A DNA stretch of 64,000 bases from positions 3,844,001 through 3,908,000 of the forward strand of contig NZ_JQLI01000008.1 in the NCBI RefSeq assembly GCF_000744095.1, given 5' to 3'. The notes under the pieces were generated by a model. That model was not told where the DNA came from. It saw nothing but the letters and a program-made list of their open reading frames with translations, and searched no databases. The stretch's first letter is position 1, and every line of letters starts with the position of its first letter. Origin of the DNA: Cupriavidus necator A5-1. Its GTDB lineage: Bacteria > Pseudomonadota > Gammaproteobacteria > Burkholderiales > Burkholderiaceae. Shown here piece after piece: positions 59,006 to 64,000 of this stretch. Position numbers and translations under genes: made by a program.

Positions 59006-62000
59006 ATGACGCAGCATGCTGCGCGCCCCGGTGGCCGGCGGACCGGTTCGGCCGCCAAAGACCAGACCCCAGTCACGGCCTCCGGCCATAGTGGCGCAGA
59101 AGGCGCATCCCCCCCCAAATCCCCCCGTTCGGCTCCTGGCAAAGGCGCCAAGCGCGCTACCCAGCCACAGCTTTCGATCGTGTCGAGCAACGGAACCACC
59201 CTCGCCGCGCCCGCGCGCCGCACTGCCGACAAGGACCTGCCGCTGCGCGAGGACATCCGCTTCCTGGGCCGCCTGCTGGGCGACTGCCTGCGCGAGCAGG
59301 AAGGCGACGCCGCCTTCGAGGTGGTCGAGACCATCCGCCAGACCGCGGTGCGCTTCCGCCGCGAGAACGACCGCGCCGCCGGCGCCGAGCTGGACCGCCT
59401 GCTCAAGCGCCTGTCGCGGGACCAGACCAACCAGGTGGTGCGCGCGTTCAGCTATTTCTCGCACCTGGCCAATATCGCCGAGGACCAGCACCACAACCGC
59501 CGCCGCCGCGTACACGCGCTGGCCGGCTCGCCGCCGCAGGCGGGCAGCCTGCCGCACGCGCTGGAGGCCATCGACGCCGCCGGCGTGACCGGCAAGCAGC
59601 TGCGCAAGTTCCTGGACGAGGCGCTGATCGTGCCGGTGCTGACCGCGCACCCGACCGAAGTCCAGCGCAAGAGTATTCTCGACGCCGAGCGCGAGATCGC
59701 CCGCCTGCTGGCCGAGCGCGACCTGCCGATGACGGCGCGCGAGCGCGAGCACAACACCGCGCAGCTGCGCGCCAAGGTCACCACGCTGTGGCAGACCCGC
59801 ATGCTGCGCGACGCGCGCCTGACGGTGGCCGACGAGATCGAGAACGCGCTGTCGTACTACCGCACCACCTTCCTGCGCGGCATCCCGCAGCTGATGAGCG
59901 AGCTGGAAGAAGACATCGCCGCGGTGTTCCCGGCCATGCGCAAGCGCAAGGGCACGCCCGCAGGCGCCGCGTCGACGCCGCTCGCGCCCTTCATGCAGAT
60001 GGGCTCGTGGATCGGCGGCGACCGTGACGGCAATCCCAACGTCACCGCCCAGACGCTCGAGCATGCCGCCAGCCAGCAGGCCCAGCTGATCCTGGACTGG
60101 TACCTGGACGAAGTGCATGCGCTCGGCGCCGAGCTGTCGATGTCCATGCTGATGGTCGACGCCAGCCCCGAGCTGCTGGCGCTGGCCGAGCGCTCGCCCG
60201 ACCATTCCGAGCACCGCGCCGACGAACCCTACCGCCGCGCGCTGATCGGCATCTACGCGCGCCTGGCCGCGACCTGCAGAGCGCTGACCGGCCACGCCGC
60301 GCCGCGCCGCCCGGTGGCGCCTGCCGAGCCGTATGACAGCGCCGAGTCCTTTGCCGCCGACGTGCAGGTAGTGATCGATTCGCTGCGCGCCCACCACGGC
60401 CAGGCGTTGGCCAGCAACCGCATCGACGCGCTGGCGCGCGCGATCGCCGTGTTCGGCTTCCACCTGGCTTCGGTGGACATGCGCCAGGTGTCGGACGTGC
60501 ACGAGGCGGTCATCGCCGAGCTGTTCGCCGCCTCCGGCATCGCCGCCGACTACGCCAAGCTGCCCGAGCAACGCAAGCTGGAACTGCTGCTGGCCGAACT
60601 GCGCCAGCCGCGCCTGCTGACGCTGCCCTGGCACGAGTACTCGGAGCAGACCCGCAAGGAGCTGGCGATCTTCGCCGCCGCACGCGAGCTGCGTGGCCGC
60701 TACGGCAAGCGCATCGCACGCAACTACATCATCTCGCACACCGAGACGCTGTCGGACCTGGTCGAAGTGATGCTGCTGCAGAAGGAATCCGGCATGCTGC
60801 AGGGCACGCTGGGCAGCAAGACCGACCCGGCACGCATGGAACTGATGGTGATCCCGCTGTTCGAGACCATCGAAGACTTGCGCAATGCCGCCGGCATCAT
60901 GCAGTCGCTGCTGGACCTGCCGGGCTTCGAATCGGTGATCGCGCACCATGGCGTCGAGCAGGAAGTGATGCTCGGCTACTCGGACTCGAACAAGGACGGC
61001 GGCTTCCTGACCTCGACCTGGGAGCTGTACAAGGCCGAACTGGCGCTGGTGCAGCTCTTTGAGCAGCGCAAGGTCAAGCTGCGCCTGTTCCACGGCCGCG
61101 GCGGCACCGTCGGCCGCGGCGGCGGCCCGACTTACCAGGCCATCCTGTCGCAGCCGCCGGGCACCGTGAACGGCCAGATCCGCCTGACCGAGCAGGGCGA
61201 GATCATCAACAGCAAGTTCGCCAACGCCGAGATCGGCCGGCGCAACCTGGAGACGGTGGTCGCGGCCACGCTGGAAGCGTCGCTGCTGCCGCAGCAGAAC
61301 GCGCCCAAGGACCTCGACATCTTCGAGGCGGTGATGCAGCAGCTGTCGGACCGCGCTTTTACGTCCTACCGCGACCTGGTGTACGAGACCCCGGGCTTCA
61401 AGGACTACTTCTTCGCCACCACGCCGATCACCGAGATTGCCGACCTGAACCTGGGTTCGCGCCCGGCCTCGCGCAAGCTGATGGACAAGAAGCACCGCCG
61501 CATCGAAGACCTGCGCGCGATCCCGTGGGGCTTCTCGTGGGGCCAGTGCCGGCTGCTGCTGCCGGGCTGGTACGGCTTCGGCAGCGCGGTCAAGGCGCTG
61601 CTGGACACCGCGCCGGACGAGAAGGCACGCAAGTCGGCCGTCACCACGCTGCGCCGCATGGTCAAGACCTGGCCGTTCTTCTCGACGCTGCTGTCCAATA
61701 TGGACATGGTGCTGGCCAAGACCGACCTGGCGGTGGCCTCGCGCTACGCGCAGCTGTGCGACGACGCGGCGCTGCGCCGCAATGTGTTCAACCGCATCAG
61801 CAAGGAATGGCACCTCACCTGCGAAATGCTGGCGCTGATCACCGGCCACCAGGAACGGCTGGCGGACAACCCGCTGCTGGCGCGCTCGATCAAGAACCGC
61901 TTTGCTTATCTTGATCCGCTGAATCACTTGCAGGTGGAGTTGCTGAAGCGCTACCGCTCGGGCAAGGATGGGGATGACATCCGGGTACGGCGGGGTATCC

Positions 62001-62047
62001 ACCTGACCATCAACGGGGTGGCGGCCGGGTTGCGCAATACGGGCTGA
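59006..62047 (+). CDS. ppc: Phosphoenolpyruvate carboxylase
   Basis: Ppc, 1013 residues, carboxylates PEP to oxaloacetate, an anaplerotic step. The catalytic histidine motif VLTAHPTEVQRKS places His215; FHGRGGTVGRGGGP is near residues 696-709, and the C-terminus ends NGVAAGLRNTG, the allosteric-site tail. The N-terminal ~70 residues are a low-complexity basic extension absent in E. coli Ppc. The ATG at 59006 is decided by GAGGAG at 58995-59000. A large antisense frame covers the gene but is a codon-bias artefact. Confidence 0.96.
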   Translation: MTQHAARPGGRRTGSAAKDQTPVTASGHSGAEGASPPKSPRSAPGKGAKRATQPQLSIVSSNGTTLAAPARRTADKDLPLREDIRFLGRLLGDCLREQEGDAAFEVVETIRQTAVRFRRENDRAAGAELDRLLKRLSRDQTNQVVRAFSYFSHLANIAEDQHHNRRRRVHALAGSPPQAGSLPHALEAIDAAGVTGKQLRKFLDEALIVPVLTAHPTEVQRKSILDAEREIARLLAERDLPMTAREREHNTAQLRAKVTTLWQTRMLRDARLTVADEIENALSYYRTTFLRGIPQLMSELEEDIAAVFPAMRKRKGTPAGAASTPLAPFMQMGSWIGGDRDGNPNVTAQTLEHAASQQAQLILDWYLDEVHALGAELSMSMLMVDASPELLALAERSPDHSEHRADEPYRRALIGIYARLAATCRALTGHAAPRRPVAPAEPYDSAESFAADVQVVIDSLRAHHGQALASNRIDALARAIAVFGFHLASVDMRQVSDVHEAVIAELFAASGIAADYAKLPEQRKLELLLAELRQPRLLTLPWHEYSEQTRKELAIFAAARELRGRYGKRIARNYIISHTETLSDLVEVMLLQKESGMLQGTLGSKTDPARMELMVIPLFETIEDLRNAAGIMQSLLDLPGFESVIAHHGVEQEVMLGYSDSNKDGGFLTSTWELYKAELALVQLFEQRKVKLRLFHGRGGTVGRGGGPTYQAILSQPPGTVNGQIRLTEQGEIINSKFANAEIGRRNLETVVAATLEASLLPQQNAPKDLDIFEAVMQQLSDRAFTSYRDLVYETPGFKDYFFATTPITEIADLNLGSRPASRKLMDKKHRRIEDLRAIPWGFSWGQCRLLLPGWYGFGSAVKALLDTAPDEKARKSAVTTLRRMVKTWPFFSTLLSNMDMVLAKTDLAVASRYAQLCDDAALRRNVFNRISKEWHLTCEMLALITGHQERLADNPLLARSIKNRFAYLDPLNHLQVELLKRYRSGKDGDDIRVRRGIHLTINGVAAGLRNTG

Positions 62048-62069
62048 TCGGCGCGCACTGCGGCCGGGT

Positions 62070-62115
62070 CTCTCCCCTCTCCCGGGCCAGTGGGAGAGGG
62101 GTTGGGGGTGAGGGC
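62070..62115 (+). repeat. REP-like palindrome, copy 1
   Basis: CCCCTCTCCC (62074-62083) and GGGAGAGGGG (62092-62101) form a 10-bp stem with an 8-base loop, followed by TTGGGGGTGAGGGC. It starts about 27 bases after the ppc stop. A related copy lies in the opposite orientation at 62199-62240. Confidence 0.8.
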
Positions 62116-62198
62116 TGGCGCCTGCAACGGGCGACGGCCTCCCCTGCGCCGGGCCCGGCTCTGCCGGAACTTCGACCCCTGCAGTACTGCCAACGCCT

Positions 62199-62240
62199 GC
62201 CCTCACCCCCTGCCCCTCTCCCGCAAGCGGGAGAGGGGAG
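62199..62240 (-). repeat. REP-like palindrome, copy 2 (inverted relative to copy 1)
   Basis: GCCCTCACCCCCTG is followed by a 12-bp stem (62213-62224 with 62227-62238) around an AA loop. Read on the minus strand the element has the same order as copy 1: palindrome, then a GGGGGTGAGGGC tail. The two copies make an inverted pair between ppc and the convergent ferritin-like gene. Confidence 0.8.
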
Positions 62241-62266
62241 CAAACCGGCGGCAGGCTTGCGCCTTC

Positions 62267-62878
62267 TCACCCCACAAACGCGCCCGGCACCGGGTCCTCA
62301 CCCAGCGCATGCAGCAGCACGGCCCAGTGCATGGCCTCGTCACCAAGGATGCTGCCGGCGGCCCGCGTCAGCTCACGGTTGTAGAAGTTTGGCAGCACGC
62401 CCAGGTAGGCCGCGGTGGCGCCCTTCTCCAGCCCGGCGGCAAAGCGCAGCACATCGGCCTGCGTCTTGAGCTGGTCGGTCGGGAAAGAATATTCCGACGG
62501 CTTCTTCGCCATCACCGGCGAACCACCCAGTTTCGATACCGTGCCTGCCAGCACCTGCGCATGGGCCTTGTGATGGCCCTGGAATTTCACGGCGGTATCC
62601 AGCACTGGCTTTTGCAGCAGCCCGCTTTCCGCGCCGACCTGGTAGGCGGCGATCGCCTGGTATTCCAGCCCCAGCGCGGTATTCAGGATATTGATGTCGT
62701 CTTTGGTGCTGCCTGATTGCGTCTGCGCCCAGGCGGGCATGGACTCACCAAGGGTGATGACGGCCAGCGAGCCGAGCGCGAACAAGCCCGGCGCCTTGAG
62801 CAGCCCGCGCCGGCGGGCATCCGGCAGCGTGACGATGGTTTCAGGCTCGCGCGCGGGCATCTGTGACATGCGGTCCAT
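62267..62878 (-). CDS. Tat-exported ferritin-like domain protein
   Basis: This is a 203-residue protein. An RRRGLLK stretch (around residues 23-29), a hydrophobic core and AWAQT form a twin-arginine type signal peptide. The mature part has the ferritin-like four-helix pattern: ALGLEYQAIAAYQ, KFQGHHKAHAQVL, AAGLEKGATAAYL and LGDEAMHWAVLL, with Glu and His residues at the spacing of a di-metal site. The role is unknown; relatives are found near ECF sigma factors. The ATG at 62878 follows AGGAG. It diverges from the ECF sigma gene, which probably controls it. Confidence 0.87.
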   Translation of the reverse strand: MDRMSQMPAREPETIVTLPDARRRGLLKAPGLFALGSLAVITLGESMPAWAQTQSGSTKDDINILNTALGLEYQAIAAYQVGAESGLLQKPVLDTAVKFQGHHKAHAQVLAGTVSKLGGSPVMAKKPSEYSFPTDQLKTQADVLRFAAGLEKGATAAYLGVLPNFYNRELTRAAGSILGDEAMHWAVLLHALGEDPVPGAFVG

Positions 62879-62947
62879 GATGATCTCCTGTGAGGGATGA
62901 AGACGTGGCGCCCCGGTCCGGGGTGCCTGGCTTGCGCCTGTCACTTC

Positions 62948-62974
62948 TACGCACGCGCCGCGCGTTTGGATGCA
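62948..62974 (-). promoter_or_regulatory. Candidate ECF-sigma promoter for the ferritin-like gene
   Basis: On the minus strand TGCATCC (62968-62974) and CGTA (62948-62951) are separated by 16 bases, the ECF-type spacing. The layout would place the start about 60 bases before the gene. The motif assignment is inference, not proof. Confidence 0.35.
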
Positions 62975-62982
62975 TAGCTACC

Positions 62983-62988
62983 TATAAT
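62983..62988 (+). promoter_or_regulatory. Perfect -10 TATAAT upstream of the ECF sigma gene
   Basis: TATAAT at 62983-62988 has no good -35 at 16-18 bases. Transcription would start about 25 bases before the GTG at 63019. A housekeeping or autoregulated promoter is possible. Confidence 0.35.
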
Positions 62989-63018
62989 CCCGCAGAGCCC
63001 CTGCGAGGACCCGTCCCG

Positions 63019-63618
63019 GTGCCCCCTTCTACCCAGCCGTCCTATGCCATGCCGGCCGATCCCGACCGGCTCGCGGCATTGCTGCAATCCGTGGCCCTGG
63101 GCGACCGCCAGGCACTGCGCGGCATCTATGACCTCACCGCAACGAAACTGTTTGGCCTCGCGCTGCGTATTACTGGCAGGCGCGATTGGGCGGAGGATGT
63201 CGTGCAGGAGAGCTTTGTCAGCATCTGGCACCACGCCGGCGACTACCGGCCGCACCTCGCCGCGCCGATGACGTGGATGACCACGATCGTGCGTAACCGG
63301 GCGCTGGACTGCCTGCGCCGCGCCGCGGCCGCGCGCGTGTCGCAGACGGTTGAGCTGGAGGAAGACCTGGGCGAATGGCTTGCCGACGACGCCGCCGGCC
63401 CGGCCGAGCTGGCCGACGCCAGCCAGCAGGCACGCGCGCTGAACCGCTGCCTGCAGCGGCTCGAGCAGTCGCAGCGACAGGCCATCGTGCTGGCCTACCT
63501 GCAGGACCTGAGCCACGCCGAGCTGGCCGCGCGGCTGCGCGTGCCGCTGGGCACGGTCAAATCATGGGTGCGCCGCGGCCTGGAGCGGCTGCGCAGCTGC
63601 ATGGAGGCGGCAACATGA
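63019..63618 (+). CDS. ECF RNA polymerase sigma factor
   Basis: This is a 199-residue ECF sigma factor that would direct RNA polymerase to stress-type promoters. Region 2 is visible as RDWAEDVVQESFVSIW and MTWMTTIVRNRALDCLR, and region 4 as QRQAIVLAYLQDLSHAELAARLRVPLGTVKSWVRRGLERLR (split here only by reading), the helix-turn-helix that binds -35. I chose the GTG at 63019 with GAGGA nine bases upstream; an ATG at 63049 would be a shorter form. Its stop overlaps the next gene by four bases (ATGA), the usual sigma/anti-sigma coupling. Confidence 0.9.
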   Translation: MPPSTQPSYAMPADPDRLAALLQSVALGDRQALRGIYDLTATKLFGLALRITGRRDWAEDVVQESFVSIWHHAGDYRPHLAAPMTWMTTIVRNRALDCLRRAAAARVSQTVELEEDLGEWLADDAAGPAELADASQQARALNRCLQRLEQSQRQAIVLAYLQDLSHAELAARLRVPLGTVKSWVRRGLERLRSCMEAAT

Positions 63619-64000
63619 AGCTGGCCGCCCATCCCGAACTGCTCGACCGCGTCGCCGCCCAGTACGCGCTGGGCGTGCTGCGCGGCGGCGCGCGCCGGCG
63701 CCTGGAACAGTTGGCGCGCGAAGATCCCGCGGTGCGCGCGGCAATCCACCGCTGGCAGGCCAGGCTCTCGGGCGTGGCCGAATTGCAGGCGGCCGCCGAG
63801 CCGGTCGACAAGGTCTGGTGCGGCATCGAGGAGCGGCTTGGCTGGAAGCCCGCTGAGGCTCACGCCCAGCCCGCGCGCCCCCTCCGCCCTGCCGACCCCG
63901 CCGGCGGCTGGTGGCAGCGCCTGTGGTCGACCCCGGTCTTCTGGCGTGGCGCGGCGGCGGCGATGGCCCTGGTGGCGGTACTGGCCATCGGCATTGGCGT
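63615..64000 (+). CDS. Anti-sigma factor (RskA-like), 5' part, truncated by window edge
   Basis: The frame runs from the ATG at 63615 to the window end, 128 codons so far. The first ~75 residues are a cytosolic ZAS/RskA-like domain (LLDRVAAQYALGVLRGGARRRLEQLA); a membrane helix begins near residue 113 (GAAAAMALVAVLAIGIG). It has no CxxC or HxxxCxxC zinc motif in the part seen, as expected for an RskA-type protein. The ATGA overlap with the sigma gene couples their translation. It would hold the sigma factor at the membrane until a signal arrives. Confidence 0.85.
   Translation, partial: MKLAAHPELLDRVAAQYALGVLRGGARRRLEQLAREDPAVRAAIHRWQARLSGVAELQAAAEPVDKVWCGIEERLGWKPAEAHAQPARPLRPADPAGGWWQRLWSTPVFWRGAAAAMALVAVLAIGIG

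Noticed and set aside
58979..62206. A 1075-codon open frame antisense to ppc
   Set aside because: Ppc is complete on the other strand with all motifs. The antisense product is low-complexity and His/Gln/Arg-rich, the usual result of GC-rich codon bias.
1..64000. tRNA genes, rRNA genes, CRISPR arrays, phage integrases
   Set aside because: Looked for by eye on both strands; nothing with the needed conserved sequence or repeat-spacer pattern was seen.

Overview
The window looks like chromosomal DNA from a GC-rich beta-proteobacterium of the Burkholderiaceae, most likely Cupriavidus or a close Ralstonia relative. This rests on gene content and order (a pcm-like gene, rhodanese and tolC together; a pyrR-pyrB-pyrC' operon with ruvX and algH; hemC-hemDX-hemY beside ppc) and on strong G/C-ending codon use in the housekeeping parts. 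The species is not proven. No rRNA, tRNA, CRISPR array or intact insertion sequence was seen.

Layout. (1) 1-4443: the end of an RND efflux pump, a Pcm-like methyltransferase, a rhodanese and a TolC-type outer-membrane channel, closed by a clear bidirectional terminator. (2) 4462-10441: a META/DUF4377 lipoprotein, a GT4 glycosyltransferase, and a leftward manB/algC-waaC-waaA group that makes activated hexose and the inner LPS core. (3) 10773-15620: a tightly coupled rightward operon (GT4, WbaP-type initiating sugar-phosphate transferase, GT4, Wzx-like flippase). (4) 15700-18864: a membrane protein, a polyprenyl-phosphate GT2 and a GtrA flippase, which together resemble a three-part gtr O-antigen modification cassette. 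(5) 19150-24543, leftward: a large coiled-coil/GT2/GT4 protein and a three-gene nucleotide-6-deoxysugar pathway (nucleotidyltransferase, 4,6-dehydratase, reductase). (6) 25041-33279, rightward: an AT-richer run of methyltransferase, membrane-bound GT2, FAD oxidoreductase, membrane protein, SDR, TIM-barrel isomerase, small SMR/EamA transporter and GT2. I read this as a second gtr-like lipid-carrier cassette carrying its own unassigned sugar chemistry, and it is the best candidate for something undescribed. (7) 33267-46119, leftward: an ABC-transporter-dependent rhamnose polysaccharide locus (GT2-GT4 fusion with internal repeats, Wzt, Wzm, WecA-like initiator, GT2s, a WsaF-like rhamnosyltransferase, rfbC, rfbA, rfbD, rfbB). 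(8) 46351-64000: housekeeping genes, namely apaH, a plsC-type acyltransferase, pyrC', pyrB, pyrR, ruvX, algH, rsuA, phrB, hemY, hemDX, hemC, ppc, a Tat-exported ferritin-like protein, an ECF sigma factor and the start of its anti-sigma gene.

How the parts fit. Regions 2-7 form one LPS/O-antigen locus lying between the core genes (waaA, waaC, manB) and apaH. It has two initiating transferases (WbaP-type and WecA-type) and two export routes (Wzx and Wzm/Wzt), so it probably makes two glycans, or one scaffold plus decorations. Base composition drops clearly from about 18.4 kb to 33.3 kb and is intermediate across parts of 33-46 kb, which fits a mosaic, horizontally exchanged antigen locus set into a stable GC-rich backbone.
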